A DNA stretch of 5,261 nucleotides from NCBI GenBank assembly GCA_903919105.1, contig CAIXGT010000133.1:1-5261 (forward strand), in the 5' to 3' direction. The notes beneath the pieces are model-generated. The model made no database searches and was not told the origin of the DNA. It worked only from the letters and a program-made list of their open reading frames with translations. Numbering within the stretch: position 1 is the first letter of the stretch; each line of letters opens with the position of its first letter. Positions 1-4,544 of this stretch are shown here, piece by piece. The position numbers and the translations under genes are program-made. Origin of the DNA: an uncultured Spartobacteria bacterium (GTDB taxonomy: Bacteria > Verrucomicrobiota > Verrucomicrobiae > Chthoniobacterales > UBA6821).

Positions 1-255
1 CGCGCTGGCGCGGCGTGCGGCATCCACCATGATCAGCAGCTCCATGATGTTCTGATTACTCGGAGGACAAGTCGGCTGGACGATGAAGACATCGCGACCG
101 CGGACATTGTCGTTGATCTTCACGAATGTCTCACCGTCTGGAAAGGAGCTGACCGTGGCGTCCCCGAGGGGCTGGCCGAGGTAGGCAGCGATGTCGTGGG
201 CCAGCTGGCGATGGGCGGAGCCGCTGAAAATCCGGAGTTCGGGTGAGCTTTTCAT
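1..255 (-). CDS. prs: Ribose-phosphate pyrophosphokinase (PRPP synthetase), N-terminal part
   Basis: This enzyme makes 5-phosphoribosyl-1-diphosphate from ribose 5-phosphate and ATP in the cytoplasm, feeding purine, pyrimidine, NAD, His and Trp synthesis. The 85 visible residues match the N-terminal half-domain of bacterial Prs. A FPDGE motif at residues 38-42 corresponds to the Phe/Asp/Glu ATP-site residues of the E. coli enzyme (FSDGE). It is followed by [15 protein letters not shown] (46-60) and [22 protein letters not shown] (64-85), a signature stretch of the family. The family is about 310-320 residues, so roughly a quarter is present and the gene continues past the left edge. The ATG at 255 is chosen because SPELRIFSG lines up with the usual family start. 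No clear Shine-Dalgarno sequence precedes it. It is transcribed away from the membrane-protein gene at 381. The assignment is secure; which family class it belongs to is not visible. Confidence 0.96.
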   Translation of the reverse strand, partial: MKSSPELRIFSGSAHRQLAHDIAAYLGQPLGDATVSSFPDGETFVKINDNVRGRDVFIVQPTCPPSNQNIMELLIMVDAARRASA

Positions 256-380
256 GAGATAACTGCGAGGCTACAGCCATCCCGCCCGTGCGCGCACGAT
301 AGAAATCCCCACTTAGAGAAAAAAACTAATTTCTCCCGATTCTCGTTTGATTGGTCCGGTCTCCGCCGCATCATTCCGAC
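256..380. promoter_or_regulatory. Divergent intergenic region between prs and the membrane-protein gene
   Basis: This 125-bp gap must hold the start signals of both divergent genes. It contains a perfect 12-bp palindrome, CGTGCGCGCACG (287-298), and a weaker hairpin with arms GAGAAA (316-321) and TTTCTC (330-335). For the plus-strand gene the best -35 candidate is TTGATT (347-352), but the hexamer 17 bp downstream (ATCATT, 370-375) is a poor -10. No convincing prs promoter and no ribosome binding site for either gene can be picked out. The palindrome could be an operator or simply a GC-rich coincidence. Confidence 0.35.
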
Positions 381-1148
381 ATGTCTTTCTTCCCCCCATT
401 CTTTCATTCCGCCCTCATCATCTTTGGCGGTCTTGGCATCGCAGCACTTCTCACGCGTCTTGCCTACGCCCTGAACGACAGGATCGCCCAGGCACCCTGG
501 CTCGACCTCTTTGTCAGCCTCTTCACCTGGATTCCCTGGGTCGCGGGAGCAAGGCTGGACGGCTGGATCGGTATCGCTGGAGCCGTGGTGGCCCAGCTGG
601 TCCTCCTCCATGTTTTCTGTCTCACACACCGACTGTTGAGGGGCAGGAAGGGACGCACACTCACCGATGCCCAGGGACAAGTGCTGGGGCCCTTCCGCAA
701 CCAGCTCTGCCTCATGGTCCAGACGCCGGCCATCCTGGTCTTCGTCCAGATCAGGATTGCGGAGATTCTGCTCTACCCGGCTATTGCATGGATTGGGAAA
801 CTCCCCACCTACCGCTCCTCCGAGTGGGTCAATCTCTCCCGCCACAAGTACGACGGACTTATCGGCTACGATCTGCTTTGGTGCTGGTACTGCGACTGGA
901 TGACCGGTATCTGGGCCCTCGGTAGCGAGATGCTCCGTAACATCGAGTCTTTCTGGTGCCCTATCCGCTTCCGTGATCCGGTCAAGAACCGGAACATCTC
1001 CACGGACTTCCCCGATGTCGCCAAGTGGGTGCCCGCCGACGGGACCATGGAGGATGCCGTACGAGCCTTCGAGTCCCGCTATGATGGAAAGCGGAAGAAC
1101 TCCTGGTGGGGTCATCCAGATCGAGGCGAAACCGACCGGCTGTCTTGA
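381..1148 (+). CDS. Uncharacterised multi-pass membrane protein with a C-terminal Trp/Cys-containing domain
   Basis: I do not recognise this 255-residue protein. The first half is hydrophobic: likely membrane segments at about residues 8-30 (LIIFGGLGIAALL), 40-56 (LFVSLFTWIPWVAG) and 59-80 (GIAGAVVAQLVLLHVF). A further hydrophobic or amphipathic stretch lies near 112-137. A basic loop (RLLRGRKGR) follows the third segment, suggesting that side is cytoplasmic. The second half is soluble-looking and rich in aromatic residues, with WCWYCDW (167-173), WCPIRF (192-197) and a DFPDVAKWVPADG block. These look like conserved motifs, but no catalytic role can be assigned. The ATG at 381 is preferred over the in-frame TTG at 351, which would add an unconvincing leader. 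A 287-codon open frame opposite it is polar and motif-free, so the plus strand is taken as coding. The 3' end overlaps the next gene, which suggests co-translation and a shared function. Confidence 0.72.
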   Translation: MSFFPPFFHSALIIFGGLGIAALLTRLAYALNDRIAQAPWLDLFVSLFTWIPWVAGARLDGWIGIAGAVVAQLVLLHVFCLTHRLLRGRKGRTLTDAQGQVLGPFRNQLCLMVQTPAILVFVQIRIAEILLYPAIAWIGKLPTYRSSEWVNLSRHKYDGLIGYDLLWCWYCDWMTGIWALGSEMLRNIESFWCPIRFRDPVKNRNISTDFPDVAKWVPADGTMEDAVRAFESRYDGKRKNSWWGHPDRGETDRLS

Positions 1149-1561
1149 TCTTTCGCAGAGTCGACCCTAACAACTACTACCGCTCTCTCCGCTTCCTTAG
1201 TGGAGAGGGTTGCTGGGAGCTTGGACTCAGTCCCTACCAGTATGGCATCCGCATCCGCATGGGTTCGACTGCCAGACCCCCATCTGTTATCGATTTTTGC
1301 CTAGGTTACGACACCTCTATCTATTCCCCAGTGCTTCTGGCCGTCATGCAACAATTGGAAGGACTGGATGAATCAGCCACCGCTCAGGAGATCGACTCAC
1401 TCTTTCCTTGGGCCGGGACCAGGCCGGATCCTGCAATTCATCTGAAGGCACTCTTACATCCATTCCGGCAAGGGCTAATGCCTGGAGAATTGGCAGCAGA
1501 AGAAGGCAAGGCCTTCGGACATCCTAACCCATCAGCCCCTTCCTCCAGACATCTAGCCTGA
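1106..1561 (+). CDS. Uncharacterised small protein, translationally overlapped with the membrane-protein gene
   Basis: I do not recognise this protein (up to 151 residues). It is likely soluble: no signal peptide or membrane segment. The credible core begins at RVDPNNYYRSLRFL and runs through EGCWELGLSPYQYGIRI, PPSVIDFCLGYD and a helical stretch up to LFPWAGTRPDP. The mixture of aromatic, Gly and Pro positions reads like a genuine folded domain. The start is uncertain. GTG 1106 has GGAAG about ten bases upstream and overlaps the upstream gene by 43 bases. TTG 1145 shares a TTGA overlap with that gene's TGA and would give 138 residues. Either overlap implies translational coupling with the membrane protein. 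The last 30 or so residues are low in hydrophobic content, and their final 38 bases overlap the convergent ribbon-helix-helix gene. The true stop is used here, but the tail may be unconserved. Confidence 0.62.
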   Translation: MGSSRSRRNRPAVLIFRRVDPNNYYRSLRFLSGEGCWELGLSPYQYGIRIRMGSTARPPSVIDFCLGYDTSIYSPVLLAVMQQLEGLDESATAQEIDSLFPWAGTRPDPAIHLKALLHPFRQGLMPGELAAEEGKAFGHPNPSAPSSRHLA

Positions 1562-1682
1562 TCAATTGCTCGATGTAACGGGAGAGTGTCTGCTTGGCCG
1601 CCTTTGCTACCTGTTTAGCTACCTGCTTGAGGTTAGGGTCAATGCGGAAGGTGATGGCGATTTTCTGACTCATTTCTTCCAT
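1524..1682 (-). CDS. Small ribbon-helix-helix (Arc/CopG-type) DNA-binding protein, possible orphan antitoxin
   Basis: This 52-residue protein fits the ribbon-helix-helix fold. A beta strand with alternating residues, KIAITFRID (7-15), is followed by helix A NLKQVAKQVAKAAK (17-30), a TLS turn and helix B SRYIEQLIRLDV (34-45). Such proteins bind DNA as dimers through the paired strands and usually act as repressors or antitoxins. No toxin gene is adjacent: downstream on its strand lies the convergent gene ending at 1561, which overlaps its 3' end by 38 bases. It is therefore an orphan regulator or a remnant of a toxin-antitoxin pair. The ATG at 1682 is chosen because a promoter-like pair ends 6 bases upstream and no ribosome site exists. 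A second in-frame ATG at 1673 would remove three residues without affecting the fold. Confidence 0.72.
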   Translation of the reverse strand: MEEMSQKIAITFRIDPNLKQVAKQVAKAAKQTLSRYIEQLIRLDVWRKGLMG

Positions 1683-1688
1683 GGGTTA

Positions 1689-1717
1689 ATAATAAGACCT
1701 GAGGTGAAGGGGCTCAA
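1689..1717 (-). promoter_or_regulatory. Sigma70-like promoter of the ribbon-helix-helix gene, leaderless geometry
   Basis: Reading the minus strand, TTGAGC (1717-1712, 4/6 of consensus) is separated by 17 bp from TATTAT (1694-1689, 5/6). Only TAACCC separates the -10 hexamer from the ATG at 1682. Transcription starting about 7 nt after the -10 would begin at or next to the start codon, so the mRNA would be leaderless. This agrees with the absence of a Shine-Dalgarno sequence. Confidence 0.55.
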
Positions 1718-1763
1718 CCTGTAGAAATGCCTAGATTTTAGAACACCTCTCCATCCGCCTGTA

Positions 1764-1803
1764 GGGAACCGCTGATTAAATCCCATGAAGGCCGCTGAAG
1801 ATC
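1764..1803 (+). repeat. Left terminal inverted repeat of the MITE-like element
   Basis: The outer 19 bases match the complement of the right end at 18 positions. The inner part (CAT, then GCCGCTGAAGA against GCCGTTGAGGA) continues the match with several mismatches. Conservation is strongest at the tip, as expected for a transposase-binding end. Confidence 0.75.
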
Positions 1804-1859
1804 ATTTACTGATTTTGTAAGGCGCGAGTGCTGGGCAACACGTGGCTGCGGGAGCGGCT

Positions 1860-1886
1860 TGGGTAGATTTGCCGCAGGCAAACCCA
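1860..1886. repeat. Internal hairpin of the MITE-like element
   Basis: TTTGCC (1868-1873) pairs with GGCAAA (1877-1882) across a GCA loop. The outer arms TGGG (1860-1863) and CCCA (1883-1886) extend the stem past a 4-base bulge. This would form in single-stranded DNA or RNA. Confidence 0.5.
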
Positions 1887-2016
1887 TTAGGGTGAGCCGA
1901 GCGGGAGCTAGCGAATCAATACCCGCAGCGGTCTCGCCCGAACGAGCAACGCCACAAAAATCGACAAATGGCTTCAGCCCTCTGGGTTGCCGAGATAACA
2001 GGTCGGGTGCTGTGGT

Positions 2017-2060
2017 GGCTTCGCGGTTACAGCCTACTGAGGGGATGCGCCCGCGAAGCC
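2017..2060. repeat. Internal 10-bp inverted repeat of the MITE-like element
   Basis: GGCTTCGCGG (2017-2026) and CCGCGAAGCC (2051-2060) are perfect complements separated by 24 bases. Together with the hairpin near 1873 it makes the element highly structured, which is common in MITEs. Confidence 0.55.
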
Positions 2061-2112
2061 GCCTTGCCCACGCCCATGGCTTGCCCGGTCGTTGCTTCGC
2101 ATCCGCTACGGC

Positions 2113-2152
2113 TTTCCTCAACGGCATCTATGCGATTTAATCAGCGTTTCCC
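2113..2152 (-). repeat. Right terminal inverted repeat of the MITE-like element
   Basis: Read on the minus strand it begins GGGAAACGCTGATTAAATC, differing from the left tip by a single base. It is followed by a partly conserved inner segment containing GATGCCGTTGAGG. TA follows directly outside. Confidence 0.75.
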
Positions 2153-2218
2153 TAGATACTTTGAGAGGCCCAAAGATTATGCTTTCTGCGAATGTGGGGG
2201 ATAGATAGATAGCCCTCT

Positions 2219-2535
2219 ATGGCAAAGGGTGAAAATCATCGCGACAACATCACGCCTCCCGAGATTCCAGATAATCAAGCCGATCAAGCCGGTAAAGCCG
2301 ATGAGACCTTATCTCCCGCATACGGCCACGGCCCCTTCACGCGACCTCTCCCGAGGCCAAGCGGCTGCTGGGCGGGCTGTGTGCGAGATCCCTGCTGCCT
2401 GACAAACCGTCCAGACCGCAGACCCAAAACCTCTTAAGCGACCTGCCGGCGATAGGCCACACTCAGAGCCATGAAGCCGATCTGAGCGAGGGGGAGTACG
2501 ATGCTGTACCGTATTCCAAGTACCCCAAAGGGTGA
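2219..2535 (+). pseudogene. Frameshifted small gene of unknown function
   Basis: An ATG at 2219 opens a polar frame, MAKGENHRDNITPPEIPDN..., that stays plausible to about GHGPF near 2335. The coding-like signal then moves to the -1 frame. That frame reads TSPEAKRLLGGLCARSLLPD, then a Ser/Gln/Pro linker and EGEYDAVPYSKYPKG, and stops at 2535. The second frame has no start codon after its upstream stop at 2308, so the two parts make sense only if joined, giving about 105 residues. The switch falls at CCCC (2332-2335), where a one-base indel is likely. A hairpin (2540-2556) follows the stop. Nothing in the protein is recognisable. A 112-codon frame on the opposite strand (2309-2647) lacks motifs and is not preferred. 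It could instead be a programmed frameshift or chance. Confidence 0.4.
2273..2307 (+). repeat. Short imperfect tandem repeat, nine-base unit
   Basis: ATCAAGCCG, ATCAAGCCG, GTAAAGCCG and ATGAGACC-like units follow one another, giving a repeated pattern in every reading frame. Its effect on the frameshifted gene is a short Asp/Gln/Ala/Lys-rich repeat. Confidence 0.5.
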
Positions 2536-2539
2536 CCTC

Positions 2540-2556
2540 CACGAAGTGGGTTCGTG
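2540..2556 (+). other. Small hairpin after the frameshifted gene
   Basis: CACGAA (2540-2545) and TTCGTG (2551-2556) are perfect complements around GTGGG, five bases past the stop codon at 2535. There is no following T run, so it is at most a weak terminator or a 3' stabilising hairpin. Confidence 0.3.
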
Positions 2557-2616
2557 TAGGCCCAGTCTGATCAGGAATGCTGAGCCCAGTCTGTTGCTTG
2601 GGGAATTCTCTGTTCT

Positions 2617-3333
2617 CTAACTGAAACAGCGCGAGGGATTCGCGCAAAAATCGTTAAGGATATTATAGAAATCACCCAAGTGGATCCCGTCAACAAGGGC
2701 GTGATTGACCTGTACGCCAATGGGCATCACAAGTTGCCCACCCTGGCTGAAATACTTGCCCATCGAAATAATCGGAATGGAAGAGTTTTGCTGATCGAAG
2801 GGATGCGTGATCGCGGTGAAACTGATCCATGGGAGATTTGAGATGAAGAACATGTGGTGTTTCTCTCCGGTATCACAAATCGGGTGTTCGCGTGAGCGGC
2901 GGATCTGCTCTTGGGCATGGGGGCCGTACTTGGCGAATTCATCGAAATGAAGGGAATCGCAAAAAGCGAAGGTTCGATCCTGCTGAAGGATAGTAAAGCC
3001 GGGATGGACGCGCTCAAACTCACGGATATTCCCATCCACTATCCGATGGCGAAATTCAGGGACGGCATTGACTGCCTTTGACAACAAAAAGCTGAAAGGC
3101 ACGAAGAAACCATGGGCCAACTCTTTTGCGAAGGGCTTGAACGCTGTTATATCGACTAGGCTGGTGATCGAGTAGGTGGGGATATCCCGATCTTTGAAAG
3201 CGTTGAAAATCTTGCGTCGAGGGTAGTTCTCAAGGTCGATAACCCTCCCCCTAATCTGTTCATCAGATAGGAAATTACTTTTTGGCACTTCGGGATTAAT
3301 TCCTGGTTGCCCTGCCGAAAACTCCTCCTTCAT
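2617..3333 (-). CDS. Chloramphenicol acetyltransferase-like protein (type A CAT family)
   Basis: CAT enzymes are cytoplasmic trimers that transfer acetyl from acetyl-CoA to the 3-hydroxyl of chloramphenicol. The 238-residue protein follows the classical CAT family along its length: YPRRKIFNAF (38-47), DITAF (61-65), LLSKAVNAVPEFRHRI (83-98), FFISNLPWISFT (162-173), SMGKYFSQGG (190-199) and QVNHALVDGIH (208-218). The catalytic His is H211, the structural Asp is D215, and S171 matches the oxyanion-stabilising Ser of the PWxSFT motif. The first His of the usual HHAxxDG is Asn here, which is common in divergent members. It is about 20 residues longer than usual, mostly at the N-terminus. The ATG at 3333 has GAGGT 11 bases upstream; family similarity begins only near residue 30, so a later start is possible. 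Whether chloramphenicol is the real substrate cannot be told, because many chromosomal homologues have unknown acceptors. Confidence 0.9.
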   Translation of the reverse strand: MKEEFSAGQPGINPEVPKSNFLSDEQIRGRVIDLENYPRRKIFNAFKDRDIPTYSITSLVDITAFKPFAKELAHGFFVPFSFLLSKAVNAVPEFRHRIVDGNIREFERVHPGFTILQQDRTFAFCDSLHFDEFAKYGPHAQEQIRRSREHPICDTGEKHHMFFISNLPWISFTAITHPFDQQNSSIPIISMGKYFSQGGQLVMPIGVQVNHALVDGIHLGDFYNILNDFCANPSRCFS

Positions 3334-3339
3334 CGTTGG

Positions 3340-3368
3340 GAGTTACCTCTATCCCCACGAAAAGTCAA
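3340..3368 (-). promoter_or_regulatory. Possible promoter of the CAT-like gene
   Basis: On the minus strand TTGACT (3368-3363, 5/6) is a good -35. The hexamer 17 bp on, TAACTC (3345-3340), is a poor -10 and lies 6 bases from the ATG. A GAGGT at 3349-3345 could serve as ribosome site, in which case the real -10 must lie elsewhere. Weak. Confidence 0.25.
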
Positions 3369-3385
3369 CGTGGCGACAGCGATGA

Positions 3386-3565
3386 CTGCTTCGCGCGGTT
3401 CATCCGGCACGACTCTTCGTTGAACAACCTCTCTATGTCCAGCAGCCCGTGGTGGTCACCCGTCCCCAAGTCGTGCAGTCCCCACTCGTCAATGACAACG
3501 GCGTCCCCTGCACTTCATCAACAGCAACTACTACCCCGCAACCTCCATGTAATAAGGGCGACTAG
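3386..3565 (+). pseudogene. 3' fragment of an unknown gene, Val/Gln/Pro/Thr-rich
   Basis: After an in-frame stop at 3383, this frame reads VEQPLYVQQPVVVTRPQVVQ (from 3419), then a Thr/Pro-rich tail with two Cys ending PPCNKGD, and stops at 3565. The composition resembles the C-terminus of an exported protein or lipoprotein. There is no plausible start codon and no coding continuation upstream, because the CAT-like gene begins 50 bp away on the other strand. I read it as a truncated remnant. An alternative frame over the same bases (3336-3572, TTG start) is Ser-rich and less convincing. Its stop TAG and the vapC stop share the palindrome CTAG (3562-3565). Confidence 0.3.
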
Positions 3566-3993
3566 CCTTTGAGTAATTCGAAATCTCTGATTCCAAGCGA
3601 CCTGAAGCCCGCATCAAATGATGTCAGCCGAATAGCGAAGGCTTCCGATGTCGCTGCCAACCAGGCATCCGTCCAGAGATTCGGACTAGCTGTGCGACCG
3701 GCAACGATCCGGCGGAAATGTAGCTCATGGGCGCGATCCGGCACAGGCAGCCAGAAAGTACGTGGATCCTTCTCAAAGGAATCCCAGGCAGCCAGTGCCT
3801 CATCCGGTGAAATGGGAAATCCCTCCATGGCCCCCTTACTCGAGAGCAGTCTAAGAATACCCAGTCTCACGGGGAGAGTAAGGCCTACGGATTCTTCACC
3901 CTTTTTCTCCCACCAGCGCCAAGCAACGGAATGATGGGCATGGTTCTCGACCAATATGGCGAAAACCACATTCACATCCACAAGGGTCTTCAT
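3562..3993 (-). CDS. vapC: VapC-family toxin, PIN-domain ribonuclease
   Basis: VapC toxins are Mg-dependent endoribonucleases that cut tRNA or rRNA and arrest growth when their antitoxin is lost. The 143-residue length is typical. PIN-domain landmarks are visible: the N-terminal LVDVNV with D6, LPVRLGILRLLS (40-51), LWTDAWLAA with D109, and LTSFDAGF with D127 near the C-terminus. The usual second acidic residue is not obvious, because the LPVRLGILRL block has Arg43 where others carry Glu or Gln. The layout matches the PIN subgroup with a TDAxLAA...TFDxGF C-terminus. The start codon overlaps the vapB stop by four bases (ATGA, 3990-3993), so the two are co-translated. No ribosome site of its own is needed. 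Its 3' end meets a gene fragment on the other strand. Confidence 0.88.
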   Translation of the reverse strand: MKTLVDVNVVFAILVENHAHHSVAWRWWEKKGEESVGLTLPVRLGILRLLSSKGAMEGFPISPDEALAAWDSFEKDPRTFWLPVPDRAHELHFRRIVAGRTASPNLWTDAWLAATSEAFAIRLTSFDAGFRSLGIRDFELLKG

Positions 3994-4238
3994 CGTAATT
4001 TACCGAGTTCCTCTTTCTCTAAGAGTTCAGCTAATTGTGCATTGGATCTGACAGGGATACGTTTCCCGACGACAGATCTTACCGGTGGCAAGTCCATGCG
4101 TTGTCCCCGAGAAGGAGGCTGACTAACAGCCCTCTTAAGCGCATCGGTAAAGAAGTCTTTGAGGGAGATACCCTTTTCAGCGGCGAGGCTCTTCACCACT
4201 CGGAAGAGAGGATCTGGAAGGTCGATCGTGGTTCGCAT
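3990..4238 (-). CDS. vapB: VapB-family antitoxin, ribbon-helix-helix
   Basis: This 82-residue antitoxin has an N-terminal ribbon-helix-helix: strand RTTIDLP (2-8), helix A DPLFRVVKSLAAEKG (9-23), then SLKDFFTDALKRAV (25-38). A linker rich in Pro and Arg and a C-terminal helix, SNAQLAELLEKEEL (65-78), probably bind VapC. The N-terminus should bind the operon's own operator as a dimer, with VapBC complexes repressing transcription. MRTTIDLP is the standard start of this antitoxin class, which fixes the ATG at 4238. No Shine-Dalgarno sequence precedes it, and a promoter-like pair ends only 5 bases upstream, suggesting a leaderless mRNA. It is the first gene of a two-gene operon with vapC. Confidence 0.88.
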   Translation of the reverse strand: MRTTIDLPDPLFRVVKSLAAEKGISLKDFFTDALKRAVSQPPSRGQRMDLPPVRSVVGKRIPVRSNAQLAELLEKEELGKLR

Positions 4239-4256
4239 ACATAAATATGTTCATAT
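4239..4256. promoter_or_regulatory. Probable VapB operator: two overlapping palindromes
   Basis: Directly upstream of vapB, ACATA-AA-TATGT (4239-4250) and ATATG-TT-CATAT (4245-4256) are two perfect 5+5 inverted repeats that overlap. They place CATA/TATG half-sites at regular spacing. Such spaced palindromes over the promoter are what ribbon-helix-helix antitoxin dimers bind cooperatively. Assignment as the VapB site is inference from position. Confidence 0.6.
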
Positions 4257-4273
4257 TGGAGGTGCAAAGTCAA
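4244..4273 (-). promoter_or_regulatory. vapBC promoter, leaderless geometry
   Basis: On the minus strand TTGACT (4273-4268, 5/6) is followed after 18 bp by CATATT (4249-4244, 4/6). Five bases then lead to the ATG at 4238, so the transcript would start at about the A of the start codon. The -10 lies inside the overlapping palindromes, so bound VapB would block RNA polymerase. Confidence 0.5.
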
Positions 4274-4336
4274 CCGTGAGGAGAGAGTCGATCCTCTTTG
4301 GCTTCAAAACAGGACTTTCTGCCAATGGTCGTTTCC

Positions 4337-4366
4337 ATGAATGAATGGTTCCTTCAAGTCATTCAT
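4337..4366. repeat. Inverted repeat ATGAATGA/TCATTCAT
   Basis: Perfect 8-base arms (4337-4344 and 4359-4366) flank a 14-base loop just past the stop of the orphan fragment. There is no T run on either side, so a terminator role is doubtful. Confidence 0.35.
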
Positions 4367-4371
4367 CGGTT

Positions 4372-4497
4372 CTAGATCAAGATAGATAGGGCCTCTGAGG
4401 GGCTGGGTGGGTTGTTATCAAGCAGGTGATGGGCGTAATGATTGGCAATGCCAACGACTTCCACATCAGCGATTCCGTAGCGTGTTCGGAGGAGCAG
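4372..4497 (-). pseudogene. Orphan C-terminal gene fragment, unknown family
   Basis: A 41-codon open stretch with no start reads LRTRYGIADVEVVGIANHY, then AHHLLDNNPPSPSEALSIL and a stop at 4374-4372. Codon choice and the hydrophobic/polar rhythm look like the end of a real protein. An in-frame stop (4500-4498) cuts it off upstream. There another frame (EEVPAEWLG) looks mildly coding, so a frameshift near 4500 is possible. I do not recognise the family. The inverted repeat at 4337-4366 lies just beyond its stop. Confidence 0.33.
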
Positions 4498-4544
4498 CTA
4501 CCCAACCATTCCGCTGGAACCTCTTCAGAATGAAGGAGTCTGGA

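Larger units (their letters stand above)
1762..2154. mobile_element. MITE-like non-autonomous transposable element, about 390 bp
   Basis: The ends are inverted repeats. The left end reads GGGAACCGCTGATTAAATC (1764-1782) and the right end is its complement with one mismatch (2134-2152). Weaker similarity extends each repeat to about 40 bp (1764-1803 and 2113-2152). Each end is flanked outside by TA (1762-1763 and 2153-2154), consistent with a TA or YTAR target duplication. No transposase is encoded. Open frames cross the element on both strands (plus 1859-2140, minus 1738-2127). These are expected of a GC-rich repeat, and the minus one ends outside the element, so neither is taken as a gene. 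The end sequence and TA duplication resemble IS5-group or other TA-targeting elements, but that assignment is inference. A parent element elsewhere in the genome would be needed to mobilise it. Confidence 0.75.
2155..2616. other. Stretch without an intact gene
   Basis: Apart from the frameshifted gene, this stretch holds a GATA tandem run near 2202-2212. It also has a 10-bp direct repeat, GCCCAGTCTG, at 2560-2569 and 2584-2593 (24-bp period), just beyond the 3' end of the acetyltransferase gene. No RNA gene or promoter is evident. It looks like eroded DNA between the mobile element and the acetyltransferase. Confidence 0.5.

Noticed and set aside
252..1115. 287-codon open frame on the minus strand opposite the membrane-protein gene
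   Set aside because: It is polar, Gly/Pro/Asp/Glu-rich and motif-free, as expected for the antisense of a GC-rich gene, and it runs into the prs start. The plus-strand frame has clear membrane segments.
1738..2127. 129-codon minus-strand frame across the mobile element
   Set aside because: It spans the element from end to end and stops outside it. A plus-strand frame overlaps it. Best explained as a repeat open by chance, although such frames may be annotated in databases.
1859..2140. 93-codon plus-strand frame inside the mobile element
   Set aside because: Not transposase-like, runs into the terminal repeat, and competes with the opposite frame; no sign of a protein family.
2200..2212. GATA tandem run, with a similar GATAGATAG near 4381, as possible dispersed repeat
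   Set aside because: Only a few units and no longer shared sequence around them; simple-sequence coincidence.
2560..2593. Two GCCCAGTCTG copies as a CRISPR-like or iteron array
   Set aside because: Only two copies of ten bases; too few for an array, and no cas or replication gene nearby.
2309..2647. 112-codon minus-strand frame downstream of the CAT-like gene
   Set aside because: It overlaps the end of the CAT-like gene and lies opposite a better coding signal; its composition looks like a shadow.
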